A DNA stretch of 64,000 nucleotides. Origin: Spodoptera frugiperda (Eukaryota; Arthropoda; Insecta; Lepidoptera; Noctuidae). Under the pieces are notes generated by a model. That model did not search any database. It worked only from the letters and a program-made list of their open reading frames with translations, and was not told the DNA's origin. The position numbers and the translations under genes are program-made. Numbering within the stretch: position 1 is the stretch's first letter; each line of letters begins with the position of its first letter. Where the stretch lies: the NCBI RefSeq assembly GCF_023101765.2, contig NC_064220.1, positions 8,432,001-8,496,000 on the forward strand, written 5' to 3'. Of the stretch, positions 1 to 12,140 are shown in pieces.

Positions 1-1990
1 GTTCTACATCTTAAATGGTTAATCATCTTAAGGTTTCTGCTGTCAATAATTGCTTATATAAATTTCCTATAATTTTTTTAATACATGTTTATTACCCATC
101 ATGTACTAAAAGCAGTAGCTCAATATACCATCAAAATGTCCACACTTCCATCTACAGAGTGATCTAAAAAAAGCCAAGCAGTCAACGGCCGTACAAAGCC
201 GTTGTAATAGGCCTAATAGGCGTAAACACAAATCGTCTAGCTCACTGGTCACGCCTTATCGCCTGGAGGGTAGGCAGGTGTGATGGCCAGCCGATGGGAA
301 AATAATTACCAGGAAACTGTTTGGTTTTAAAATTAGACGCAATTGAGGACGGGGAGGTTGAAGGGACGAGCCGAGATTTAGCTTTTGTCAGCGTAGTGCT
401 TGGCTATATAGTCACATTGTCTAGAGTGAAGTTTAAATATTTTGTTATACAATTTTATTCTTAAGAATTTTTTGAATAGATTTGAGTTTTAGCTTTGTAG
501 TTTACTTTATTGTGAAGAATTCTCTAGAATGTATTCTTTGTTTTTTTTTTGCATTTGTGGTCACATGGTCCAAGCTTTTCAGTCTACACATCGAAAATGT
601 CTTATGATAGCATATTATCAATATTCTTTCGAAGGGAAATATGCTATAAGTGACGTGAAGAACTGCCCTCACTACTGCACACTGCTGCAATCTTCAAGTA
701 CAATAGCAAGAAGCTAGTCTTCTCAGGCGATAAACCCAATCGATTCGAAACCTCCTCAATATTGACCTCACACATCATCCATTTTCCCACTACGTCACAC
801 GGCGTGAACGATCCACACAACCGGAAAACGTGCTGTTATTAATAAAGCCAACTACGGTTGCTTCCAATCTTTGTCATAGCCGCCTCTAACCATCGGCGCG
901 TGTACAACTTGCCAGCTCGATGCATGTGCAAAAGCGACTAGTGTGGAAACACTATAAATGTCAGGACGCACACACGCGAATTTGAGCTCTGAAGTTTTAG
1001 TAATAGAAGGGTGTTTTCAGTGTGGTTGGTGTAGATATAAGGTGCGGGCTGCATAGAGCAGTTTGCTCCTGTGCTTGACAATAATGCATGGCTGGACTAA
1101 TGTTTGCTTTGTATCAAGCTACACTAGTTATGTCCACCGCGGTCCGCTTGGGGCGTGAATGTATAATTTGACTCGTGCCGGACTGGAGAATAGTCAATTA
1201 AAGAGGTTCATGCATTTTGTATGTGACATTATTTGATAATTTTGTGAGGTTACATGTTAACGATGAATTCAATTAATTGTGGTTAAACTTATTTTATGTT
1301 ATTTTTTAATGTATGTTGACTGATTGATACTTTTACTAAAATTTGTCTTGATAACATAAAAATAAAAAGTGTTGATCAGGTCGATACGAGAAACAAAAAG
1401 AACGTTCATAGGTAATATACATATTATTAGTTTCATAGATGACCGGATTTGTATTTTTATATATTTGGTATTGAATTCGTATTCAAAGTTTAATTCAGTT
1501 TTCTCTAAACATGGTTTTACCACGCATGTTTGCACCTACTACTACCTTGAAATGTACTCATTTCAAGTCAAAACAGCTCAATCCACATACACACACAACC
1601 TTTTATAACCCAAAATGGCATCCAAACATTGCATCCATAGCTGAAATAGTTTTCAGCCTACAATGGAGGCCACGTTACATCTGCTCCGAAGGCTTCACAA
1701 AAGCCTATCTCCTACAATAGAAACTGCTGTCGTACGTAACCACAAAACACAGCCTTTGGTAGTTTAGTCAACCGATCACAATATGTTGGCCCACTATTGT
1801 AAAATTGACGGCAAATAGTTTTCCAAAAAATATTGTACTGCATGTGGAAATTAATGCTTGATTGGTTTAGCACTTCTTGGGTTTTAGATTTAACTGGTTT
1901 TGTCGGACTTGTAAATGGTTTGGTTACTGGTTTACGAAGATTCGTTTAATGATTCGCCAAAATATGGTTTAATGATACTAATACTTTTTT
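1..1990. other. Intergenic DNA without recognised features
   Basis: AT-rich sequence with short open frames that lack codon bias, splice context or recognisable domains. Nothing here supports a gene. Confidence 0.5.
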
Positions 1991-2026
1991 TTTCAGGGGG
2001 AAAAATCATCCAATGAGTTCTCTCGT

Positions 2027-2214
2027 CAGGGCAACTTGACTTGGAACCTTGGACTGGAATCCGCAAGGAAAAGAAAGCGTGGCCTTCCTCAACATACCTG
2101 GTGCCGCACCGTACTGGCAGAAGCGTCATCTGTAAAACTTGGAGCGAGGTAAAGCGTGAAGATCTAGACAGATCGCAATGGAGAACTTCAGTGGACGCCC
2201 TCCGCCTCATCTAG
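2027..2214 (+). pseudogene. C-terminal tail of an RTE-type LINE, frameshifted
   Basis: One frame reads QGNLTWNLGL, then RKRKRGLPQHTWCRTVLAEA; near 2137-2139 it must shift frame to continue as TWSEVKREDLDRSQWRTSVD and a stop at 2212-2214. The pattern TWxRTVxxEA, then TWxEVKxxxxDRxxWRxxVxAL, is the well-known end of RTE-clade reverse transcriptases (often annotated craniofacial development protein 2-like in insects). Only the last ~60 residues remain and the frame is broken, so it is dead. Directly upstream (1995-2026) is a piece resembling the end of the GTCAGACTC repeat family. Confidence 0.7.
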
Positions 2215-2678
2215 GGTACATAGGATATTAAGTTTGAACTTTAAAATTTTATTTCACAGTTATCTACGACTAAAACTATCAACTATGCATTATATTTGTA
2301 ACACTTACTAACGAAAAATTTTTACATACTTCAATTATCCAGTAAAAAAAAATCTACTTCAACTTACCCTAACATAAACTCGAGACAAACACAGACAGAC
2401 AGACATGATGTAATGGGCACTAATCTCTGCCTACCCCTGGTTTATAAAAGCTAGGGATTCATCCCACAAAGGGTAGGCCTCTTGTGAACGCAGGACACCA
2501 CGAAACACGTGTCGTGGTCAATGGATTGAGCATAGACTTAGGAATTGTATAGAAGTGGCGAAATAATGCTAACTAAAGAAATACGTTAGGTTTCTTATTG
2601 TACTGTAATGATTATATCAGACAGAATACGTCCACTGTAGCACAAAGTTCTTCCATAAGAAAGGGTTTGCTAATTTAA

Positions 2679-4134
2679 TCTATACATATAATAAAATCGT
2701 AGAAAAGTGCTGTCTGTACATTGAAAATAAAAATAAAAAAAATAGCAGGGGTTATTGTTATGTCGATGTCGAACCCAAAAATGTAATTAACCCTTTTTTG
2801 TCTGTTTGTCTGTTTGTCTGTTTGTCTGTTCGTCTGTGCGCGCTAATCTCAGAAACGGCTGATCCGAGTTGGATGCGGTTTTCACGAATATATTGTGGGA
2901 TGCTTAAATTTACATTTAGTGTTTGTTTCATGTCAATCGGTTCATAAATAAAAAAGTTGTGTCAAATTAAAGAATCACGTCGAACATTCTATGCTTATAC
3001 CATTAATCTCCGCAACTATTTGACGGATTTGGTTGAAATTTGGTACAGATATAGTTTAGAACCTTAGAAAGGACATAGATATATTTTTATTTCAAAAATC
3101 AAAAAATAAAAATAAGAAATAAATTATTTATAAATATTCTATGTCGATCGTTACACGACTTCGGTTCATGTTATTGTTTTAATTTATCGAAAAAAAGTAA
3201 ATAAATAGTAAAAAGGTATGAAAAAAATAATATCAATATAATAAAACATTTAGTACAAAGAAAATGCTCTAACGGAGTATAGATAATTCTATGTCGATCG
3301 TTACACGACTTCGGTTCATGTTATTGTTTTAATTCATCGAAAAAAAGTAAATAAATAGTAAAAAGGTATGAAAAAAATAATATCAATATAATTAAACTTT
3401 TAGTACAAAGAAAATGCCCGAACGGAGTATAAATTAATAATCCAAGTTTTCTTTATCCTCGATAGATGGCGTTGGGATCGAAATAGATCGCGCTATGGTT
3501 TCGTTACATTCATTTGGTTGGGTATCGGCCGAGCGCTTCGGTACTATCGTAGAAAAAGTGTATTATCAGTCGTATGATTATTTGTCTGTAGTGGTCCTGC
3601 TGTTTCGTATATTCTAAATTGGTTTCGTTGTATTTGTCAATTAATAAGTTTATTTGTTGGGTTTTCCTGGTTTTTTGGTTAAACTATTTAACGTAGGTTT
3701 AGTTTGATATCGATTATTAGTAGTTACTGTAGTTAGTTTTTTTAATAAAATTGTAAGTCAAATTTTTTTTTTAATTAGATTAGATTTAAGTCGTTTCTTT
3801 TAAATTATTTAGTTTAAGCTTGGTTATTATAGCATAGAGGATAGGATGTAATATAGTTTCTTTTTTAATTGTTATAAATTTGTAATTCGTAGCTTTCTTT
3901 AGTTTTAAGTTAGTTTAAGTCCGTTTTTAAACTATTTTTTCAATGCCCTAAGTGAGTATACATCTATTAAATTCAAACGCAGAGCTCATTATGTTGATTT
4001 TTGAAGAGTTCCCTGGAATATCTTCCACATCTCATTTTTGAAGAGATCCCGCGAGATCGGGAACTATGTGGTTAAAACCAAAAATTTGCCGGAAGTCACT
4101 ATTCCACGCGAACGAAGTCGCGGGCAAAAGCTAG
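2679..4134 (+). mobile_element. Non-autonomous Helitron, copy 1 (intact ends)
   Basis: Starts TC (2679-2680) after a host A and ends CTAG (4131-4134) before a host T, the Helitron insertion signature. A hairpin with stem CGCGA/TCGCG lies at 4107-4122, nine bases before the CTAG. No Rep/helicase frame is present, so it depends on proteins from elsewhere. The body holds a TCTGTTTG short tandem repeat near 2798-2830 and a 150-bp tandem duplication (units starting at 3141 and 3291). Two further copies occur at 16440-21432 and, inverted, at 35309-36461; the shared limits of the three copies confirm the ends. Confidence 0.88.
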
Positions 4135-5850
4135 TACAATATATATTACTAAGATTTCCTTTTTTCAAACTCAAGTCATTTATTGCATTCATGTGTAGGC
4201 ATATAGATATTACATTAGCAGATTAGTACCAACATGAAACCCGGTTAGGGCACGGCGACATACTTAATAACAGAATAAGCATTAAGTCAATTGGTATTAC
4301 AAGCTTAAAACAAATGTAATTATTTATTTTTATTTTTGGAGAACCCAATAATATTTTGCTTAACCTGACAACAACATTAGAAACTCTATTTTGGTAATTA
4401 AGTAGGTGACCACTCGATCAACAATACGTATTCCTTTAGAATGACAAAAATCTCTTTAACCGCAAAGAAAATACCATATTTACAGTCTTCGCAAACGGAA
4501 TATTTCCCCTTTCTCATGTTTCCCTAGTCTACATTGCCAGTCCACAGATGCAGGCAGCGATTCCATTCGACAGTCGATGCACGTCGGCTAGCTATACAAT
4601 GCGCCCGTCGTCGCCTGCCCGCTCTATATGGAAATGCTGAGAACACCTATTTATAGGAGAATTGGTTGTAAATAGAGTTCAGATTAGCTTGGCTTTTGAA
4701 TTCTATATTGATAGAATTTTTGTTGAAAATTGTTTTCGATATCTATGTAGAAAAAGATAAGTAAAAATTAAGCGGGTGTTACGACTATACCAGTTTTTTA
4801 AACCTATTATAAGAAACGCTAACTCATAATTTTGCGAACCAAATCTCATTAAAGAACCTTGGAAATTCAAGAACGCAAAGAAAAAAATCCATCAAAACTT
4901 TGATTGACACTGCAGCTCAACAATCCATACTCCATAGATTAACTTTTTAAATAAACTAAATAACTATACATATCCATCAACAGAAACTATAGAAACATAT
5001 TCTGTAATACTTATATTAACCCTCTACATGTCCCCTAAAATAACCCCTGTTTTATTGACATATACAGTATGCTAGATGTGTAGGTAGATACAACAGAGCC
5101 GGGCAGCCATGATTTTTACGCCGTCCCGACTTTTGCAGCGTCAAATTTACATCCAGTTTTACATTTGAAAAAATATTTTTTTTTTCTAACATATGAAATA
5201 TTTTTTGATGAAAATTGTTAGTAGTAGTAGTTTATTTGTGTTTTTTTTTTTTTTGTTAGCGTTATGAAATTGTTAATTAGTATCTCGTTTTTAGTTAACC
5301 AAGAGCCTATGGTTATAGCTAGGAAAACACATTTGTTCACACCAGTATTCTTAACGTGGCTATCTTAAGGGCTGGGTAAGGGACTACAAATTGAGAGAAA
5401 CTGAACTATTTAAACTGCTACTTCTAGGCCACCGTGAGGATCAAGCCTCACTCTTATATAGAAGAAACCCATAGTTCCGCACAAGTGAATGTTCTCGAGT
5501 TGTTTATATCCATTCAACAAATAACAAAATATCTCGACCTACCAATACATAGCCTACAAAATCCAATGAACATTCTAGAACATTCCATATAAAGTCATAT
5601 CAAACAATGTAATAGTTATCAGAAAGCGTGCGAACGTTCAGGCGTGGCAGCGACTCTGATTGGAAACGTTTGGGTCTGCGCCAAATACTGTCTACGTGCT
5701 CTGAACGTGAGTAATGTACTCAAATCATAATATATACGAGGTGCTATACCTATATACTATATGTTGGATATATGTGTTTGGGTTAAGAGATATGATTTCA
5801 TAATGTTATACCTTCAAATCTCGTTGGTTGACCTTTCAGGCACAACCGCA
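4135..5850. other. Intergenic DNA, nothing recognised
   Basis: AT-rich sequence without open frames of note. Homopolymer runs (for example near 5170 and 5240) are the only regular structure. Confidence 0.45.
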
Positions 5851-5864
5851 GAAGACTTAATAAG

Positions 5865-6010
5865 TCCAGCTCGAAGAACACGGTTTGAAAAGCAGGAGAA
5901 GGAACGGGGTGGTTTTTAATCAGTAAGAGTCTGACACTCCCTCTCACCTCGCCTAAGGCGAGAGATGTCATTTAATGATTGAACCACCCCCTCCTCCCCC
6001 TCAAAAAAAA
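5865..6010 (+). repeat. Dispersed retroposon, GTCAGACTC family
   Basis: Family core reads AGTAAGAGTCTGACACTCCC, followed by a small perfect hairpin CTCGCC-TAA-GGCGAG (5948-5962), a TGATT segment and an A-rich end. The stem-loop followed by poly(A) suggests a retroposed element. Other copies in this window: 22437-22570, 33545-33695, 54785-54895 and 60830-60980 (plus); 54365-54530 and 62990-63090 (minus); and both arms of the inverted repeat at 18229-19372. I cannot tell whether it is a SINE or a truncated LINE end. Confidence 0.65.
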
Positions 6011-7640
6011 GCTCGAATGAATCTATTGTATTATAATTGAACGTCAAATGAAGGAATCTTTAATTTTTTTAGACAACACCCTATCTGAAATTAAGAAAAT
6101 CATGAAAACAAGTTTATTTTGCAAAACTGTAGTAAAATAATTATTGTAATTCGTATACTGATTCGTATACTCCTCATCCGATTACCAGTTAAAGCACAGA
6201 ACAGAGGAATACCATTCTCCCTTCTATGAGTTAAAGGTTGAGAACATTCGTAAATTTTAGCTTCTCAAAATGAAGCAAGAAAACTTTGACGTAACTAAAA
6301 CCGCGAACCAAGTTTAGGAGCTCCCGTAAATTAATATTTTAACATCAAACGTGATCCTGAATGTATGTGGTGCTTATTTGTGCCTCGACGAGTTATATTA
6401 AAGTGTAAGTTTGTATTAATATCAACATAGTTTCACCGCATTACCTTATAGGAAGATATTCCGACGGGTGGCACCGACTAATTAACTTGAGGTTTTGATC
6501 GTTGTTGCGTTAAACTCAGGTTAACGTTATGTTGATATGGACTGTGCAGAACGCAGATATATTAAAAAGTAGTAATAAAATACGTTTTGTAAGTTCTTAA
6601 AGAATAAACCTGTAGTAGTTTTAAAAAGTTTTCGTAAAATCAGCACAGTCATTTAGTATTAATATTTCTTAAAAGTGAATTTTCTCATAAAACTACAACT
6701 TTTGGCAGTGTTATTTTGTAATGAAACTTACCCCATTTTCTAATACTTTCAAAACACTAACTTTCTATTACTAATTTGAAACCATAAATACGGAAAGCAT
6801 ATTCTGAAACTAAGATCAATAAAACTACAGCTAACCAAACACGGTATAATCAGCCCTCCATCAAATATCATCAGGCTTAGAGCAAATTGTGACACGGCGC
6901 CATATTTGACCGCGTTCGCGAGTCAAATTGGCGGTTTGCGGTAGTGACGTCACTTTACACTTGGACGGTTATTAAGACGTAGCAACTATGTTATGTGTAC
7001 CTGTATTAATATGGTACATTATATACATCTGCATAGCTACAGTATTTCATGTTAAGATATACGAATACTGAAATGCTACTCTTTAATTTGTACTTAAATA
7101 TCGTGCTATCTTTGTCATTTACAAAGAATTTGTAGGGACAGAACTATATTTGAGAGCGTCTTAAAATTGAGTGACGTTTGAGTATTTGACCATAAGTTTG
7201 GATTTAGAAGTTGTGTGGTTTGCTGTATAAGGTGTTCTAAAAGTATCTGACACGGCTTCAATGGGAGGTAGTTTTGGGTTAATGATTGATGATGAGTAAT
7301 TTATTTTTCATTCCCAAAAATCTACATATGACTTTGTTTTGAAAGAGCTATCTCTTCTACTGTCTCTGTCGCTTTGTCAATGATTAAGTTTTCAAATTGA
7401 ATTAACTGGTCGGGGTACGAAATTTTTTGACTATTGTAATCTTCAAATACAACACTACCTCCCATCAAAGCAGTGGCAGATAATATTATAATAGCTTAGA
7501 TACATATCTAAAAATATTCTTACATAAGAATGCAATAAAATAGTATGGACTAGGTTTCTGATAATCTTAAATATAGGAACGTCACTTAATTTAAAGAACA
7601 TAGATCTGTAGTAAAACATCTTTACAATAGTCATCATTTT
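6011..7640. other. Intergenic DNA, nothing recognised
   Basis: AT-rich. One perfect CRE-type TGACGTCA occurs near 6944-6951 (AGTGACGTCACT) with no gene close by. Confidence 0.4.
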
Positions 7641-7915
7641 TTTTTATGAGACAAGCCCGCCTCAACCTCCTACACTGCTGCAACTCCTGTAAGCTAGGAT
7701 CTACCAGTAGATACAACTATGAAATCATCGGAACATTGAAGTCCGGCGCATCCCAGGGACATGAATGACTGTCTTGGACCCCGCAACGAAATTAAGCATT
7801 AGAGAAGAAGAAGAAAAAGAAAATAGTCGTCTGTTCTCAAAATTATTTGGCTCAATGAAATTAAATAGTTGTTACATAACAACGAGGACAATTTACAACA
7901 AAATGACTAGCTATA

Positions 7916-8025
7916 AGTGTCCCCTCACACGTGCGCCCCGCTACGACGCGACGGTACGCGACCGTTGCGTTTGACGCGAACGCGCGTGTCGACGACGCGT
8001 TTACGCGTCAACGGAGCCGCATTCC
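7916..8025. repeat. Short CpG-dense segment with internal hairpins
   Basis: In otherwise AT-rich DNA this 110-base stretch is crowded with CGCG and ACGCG motifs, including GACGCG-TTTA-CGCGTC and ACGGT-ACGCG-ACCGT stems. It has the look of the terminal part of a MITE, but I could not find a matching far end. It does not encode a recognisable protein. Confidence 0.35.
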
Positions 8026-8226
8026 AACTAAATGAAATTTTAGTTAAATATTTAGATGTGTTCTGTTTCGATTTTACTAGTTTGAACTGTGACTATGGAA
8101 GCGGAAGATTTGAATTCATAGAACTGGAATGGAATTGTGAATGTTAGATTTTTTTGACAGGTTTGATTGCTAGTTTCAGTTTATTTGTTCACTATAAATA
8201 ATGTTCGAATTGATATCTAGTTGAAC

Positions 8227-8390
8227 CTACATACATACATACATAACCTCACGCCTGTTGCCCATAGGGGTAGACAGAGACAATGGAACGCGAATTCCTA
8301 CACACCTCTTTCGATTCATCCACAGTCATTAGTTTTTTCATGCATGCTCGTCGATTAAAGTACCTTTAGGTACTTTAAATTTGGCCCTAC
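8227..8390 (+). repeat. SINE-like fragment beginning with an ACAT microsatellite
   Basis: A run of ACAT repeats leads into CCTCACGCCTGTTGCCCATA, GGGGTAGACAGAGA and, at the end, GCATGCTCGTCGATTAAAGT. The last part recurs inverted at about 23303-23390, which shows it is a dispersed family. Confidence 0.5.
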
Positions 8391-9585
8391 TTCAATATAT
8401 GTATATTTCTTTCGTAAATCTGCTTTAAGCTATCCTTTCTACATGTTTCTAGTTGGTGTACCTATGTAAATACTAAATATTAGTACAAATGAAGTAATAA
8501 TGCCACAGATATTGACGTATGTATGTACATTTTTATCATACCTCCTTTATAATACAGTCACGTAACCATTTATTAGAATTGACAGCAGTTACCCTAACCT
8601 ACATTTCGCAGAATAGTCAAATTTACAACTGGCCCCTGTGGCTGTCGGTTCCAATCAATACGCGATTAATCAGTCGCAGCGTTCAGCGTGTGCGCAGTCG
8701 CGCGGAAAATCTTACAAAAAATCGCGGGCGGTGAGCGCGGGGCTTTACGCACTGTCGAACATTGTGATTTAGACGCGGGAAACTGATGGCGTAGAGTCGA
8801 TAGTTTGGGCTGGTAATATTCGATCTGTTTATATTGAAGAGTATATTTTATTGAATATTCAAGAAATGTAAATTTCATAAAGTAAATGACAAAAAGATTT
8901 ATTTAAATAAAGTTTTCGACCAGAACAGAGTGTCTTTACTATTATACATATTTTTCAGGTGGTGCTTAACTTGACCTAAAATTTTATATAAAATTAATCA
9001 TTTTTAATTAAGCTACCGTAGAAATCATCCTTCAACACTGAGGAGGTAAAATAGTAAAACTAGTTGTGCACTTCATTATTTTATGCACAATTACTTTGAG
9101 TTTTAAAGAAGTGAATTATAAATAGTTAAAACTACATAAAAACCCCGATTTTAAGCGTGAACTAATCTCGGACATTATCTACGTAAATCACTTTAAGTCG
9201 GGTAATATACCTAAATCTTTCTTACAAATACTGAAAACCACATTAATATCGCTTCATCCAAACGCGAGACAATCGCACACAAACACACATACATACAGGT
9301 CAAACTGAGAACCTTATTTTTTAAAGTCGGTTATTATAAAACAAAAAAAAAACTTAAGCCTATAAACAACCTAAACCATCCCAATTTTCACACATTTACA
9401 AAAACGTCAGAACTGATCATAAGTATACGTCGATAACCCACAACCTATTTTCTACATGACACTATTCCATCGACTCGGTTTAAGAGAAGGGTGTGCGTGT
9501 CGATAGCAGATGCCTATAAATCATTGCCTACAAATGTCTTGTCGTTGGGTGCAGCGAACGATTTGCGTTCCCTAACTCCCTAACC

Positions 9586-10030
9586 CAGTGGTTCCCAATC
9601 GGTGAGACGCTGAAAACTAAATGAAAACAAAAACACTAGACAAAGCTCGAATTAATCTTATATTAAAGGAGAGAACTGAGAGGAGCAACCTGCATTGAGA
9701 AAGCGTAGTGATTAATACTCATTCCTTCTCCGTGCAAGAAGTATCTAGCCTTTGGTCAGCAGTGAGCACTTATGGCTGTTGTTGGTGATGATGATGATGA
9801 TGATGATAACAAGAGCAACTGATTCCTATAAAAGGTTTTAAACTGACATGGTCACAATGATAGTGATGCCTATAATATTAAAATTACTATTTCCAAGAGA
9901 ACGAACCACATGACTCTGGAGAAAGTCTTAGTATGGGAACATTGGGAAAAAGTATTAGTAGTAGTGGCCTCTATCCTAACTGGAATGATATAAAAGTGAA
10001 CCTTGACAAAGAAAAGTTTGGGAACCCCTG
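9586..10030. mobile_element. hAT-type non-autonomous element
   Basis: Left end CAGTGGTTCCCAATC and right end GGGAACCCCTG are inverted repeats (CAG[T/G]GGTTCCCAA) of the classic hAT form. Flanks CCCTAACC (9578-9585) and ACCTAACG (10031-10038) fit a slightly decayed 8-bp target duplication. The 445-bp body has no transposase frame. It carries a SINE tail (about 9690-9785, with TTTGGTCAGCAGTGAGCACT) followed by a GAT microsatellite, so another element seems to have landed in it. Confidence 0.75.
9785..9808. repeat. GAT/ATG trinucleotide microsatellite
   Basis: Eight near-perfect GAT units at the 3' end of the SINE tail inside the hAT-type element; this is the usual simple-repeat tail of that SINE family. 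Confidence 0.8.
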
Positions 10031-10429
10031 ACCTAACGTGTGTCGGTAACATTGGAAAACGCTCTTTATAACATAAGTTATTGTTGTAATCTTGCTTGTG
10101 ATTGGCTATAAATACGTCTGATTGATTGGTCGATTTGTTTGTCTGTTTTTGATGTGCGCGGTGGATGATATAGGTCTGTATAGGGGATGTTAATTGGTTC
10201 TAATTGATGGTTATGTGCAAATTGATTTTGGATTATCGCTACACTAATGCATTTAGTGTTTGTATTAAAACCTGGTGGATTCGTATTTCAAAACATTTAG
10301 TTCTTTGTAATTGCTAAACATTCTAAGCTAAGAAAGTGTTTTTAACTATGTATAATTTTCCATGTTGAGATGTTTGATAGAGGATGCGTGTCATAACTGA
10401 AAATTCAGAAATTTCGACCAACCGAAGTT

Positions 10430-10690
10430 TTTTTATGGTATAAGCCGATAAACGATGATAATGGTAAGCAATCACCGCCACCCATAGACACCTGAAACAG
10501 CAGAGGCGTTACAAGTGCGTTGTCGGCCTTTTGGGAGTTCGGAATTTAGGGATTGTTGGGTAATCGGGATTGGGAAGAGGAGTAGTACGTAGTACGCAAG
10601 CGTTGTTTCACGTCGGTTTTCTGTGAGGCTGTGGTATCACTCCGATCGAGCCGGCTCATTCGTGCCAAAGCATGGCTCTCCCACAGTTAT
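10430..10690 (-). repeat. SINE-like family B copy (CCGGCTCGACCGG family)
   Basis: On the minus strand it reads GTGGGAGAGCCATGCTTTGG, then GAGCCGGCTCGATCGGAGTG, an ACGTGAAACAACGC segment, a pyrimidine-rich stretch, and ends at a CTTACCATTATC-like motif. The plus-strand copy is at 14628-14876; partial copies are at 27680-27750, 30655-30820, 32930-33040, 49805-49990 (minus) and 56530-56690. It resembles the abundant Metulj-type SINEs described in butterflies, a memory-based comparison. Confidence 0.6.
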
Positions 10691-12020
10691 TATCTGAATT
10701 AAATTTAACAAAACTTAAAAACGTTTACTCCCTTTGCCATTTGATCTTACCACCTTACAGTAAACAATGTCTATATAAGTAACAAAACAAAATAATCTTC
10801 AAAATCACTACAACACACACATACAAACACACCTAAATAACGTAACATGTTAGGTTATGTGACGTCACGCGAACAATGTCTGACTCGCGCCCGTAAATCA
10901 CTATGCCCTGTTACACAATTTAATTAATTCCCAAATAACATCGCGTTTTGTGAACTGTGTGCAAAATAATTATTGTTTCATTACAATATATTTTATTTGT
11001 ACGGTATGTGACTAGTAACCTCGCCTTGCTTTGCATGTGTTTAGTCTCAAACTTTATCGGTGATTTTTTTAACGATTATAACAGAAAATATATGTTTTTT
11101 ACTTGCGACCCGTCCCACTATTCAGTAGACTGCGCGTCTGCGCACGCTGCTCATGATGAAGATTCCCTCTGTAACTCGTAACTAGTAGAGCTTTTCTCAA
11201 TACATATACGTAAGTAAACCGTTAATTTTAGTTAACAAAGGGCTGTCATTTCCATTAATATTATTGAATTTTTTTCAAATACATATTTCTCTCATAATAA
11301 CCTTCTCTAGAATTTTAATTAACATAAAACAATAATAATTAACGATATCGGTCAAACTATTCACGCATGATTCGTAAACAATATCAAGATTCAGAGTACA
11401 ACCGTTATAAAGCTTCTTCAAATAAGAAAAACGAACAGTACCTAATTCAATTTTTATATATACGGACAGATATCTAATTTGTCTACAAATACGCTACAGT
11501 TTATAATGTCATTTATTTGTCATTAGATCATGGATCATTGACTGACATTCCACGTTGTCATATTATTATAACGTTTTAATTGAAAATGTTTTAGACCCTA
11601 AAATGATTTTAACTAATTACTAAATTGTTTCTATTTAGATATTTGTGAATTTTGACTATAATTATTATCGTTAATTCAATTCTGTGTATGTTATTTTGTT
11701 TGATAGATTTTCTAAATATTAATTAGCTGTTAAACGAGCTACTAATTGCAATAATGATTTAGTTTGAAATTTCTGTGGATATTCATGTTTGAATTTAATA
11801 ATTTATAGATAGAACACGATAGTTTACTAATTGATGATATTTTAGACAAACTTGTGTAGTCAGGTATTAATAAAATGATGATAATTCGATTGTTATAATA
11901 AAGGTATTTTAAAGGGTCTTAGGTAAGTAAATATGAGATTTCCAAGAACCGCAAAATGTACATTATTTATTTAAGAATAATGTTAATTTTGAAATATTGA
12001 ATTTTTCCTTTTTTATAAAC
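10691..12020. other. Intergenic DNA with one minor repeat
   Basis: AT-rich. At 11120-11205 is a short repeat (GCTGCTCATGATGAAGA and AACTAGTAGAGCTTTT) that recurs at 23885-23965 and, partly, at 50455-50495. No gene seen. Confidence 0.4.
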
Positions 12021-12029
12021 GTATCATAT

Positions 12030-12140
12030 TATGACGCCTTTTTATTCCCGAACGGAGGCTGAGGTGCACATTACCTACGGCACGTAATGCCACTGTACAA
12101 TGTACACCCACTTTTCACCATTTGCGTTACAATTTCCATA
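12030..12140 (-). repeat. Tail of tRNA-derived SINE family C, inverted
   Basis: Minus strand reads AAGTGGGTGTACATTGTACA, GTGGCATTACGTGCCGTA and ends near GGGAATAAAAAGGCG. It matches the 3' half of the full copy at 15490-15780. Another inverted tail is at 61255-61370 and a plus-strand scrap at 25085-25155. Confidence 0.65.

Noticed and set aside
4038..4226. 62-residue open frame with MKRSREIGNYVV, also at 21336
   Set aside because: It is the 3' end of the Helitron, hairpin included, repeated in each copy; it is not a gene.
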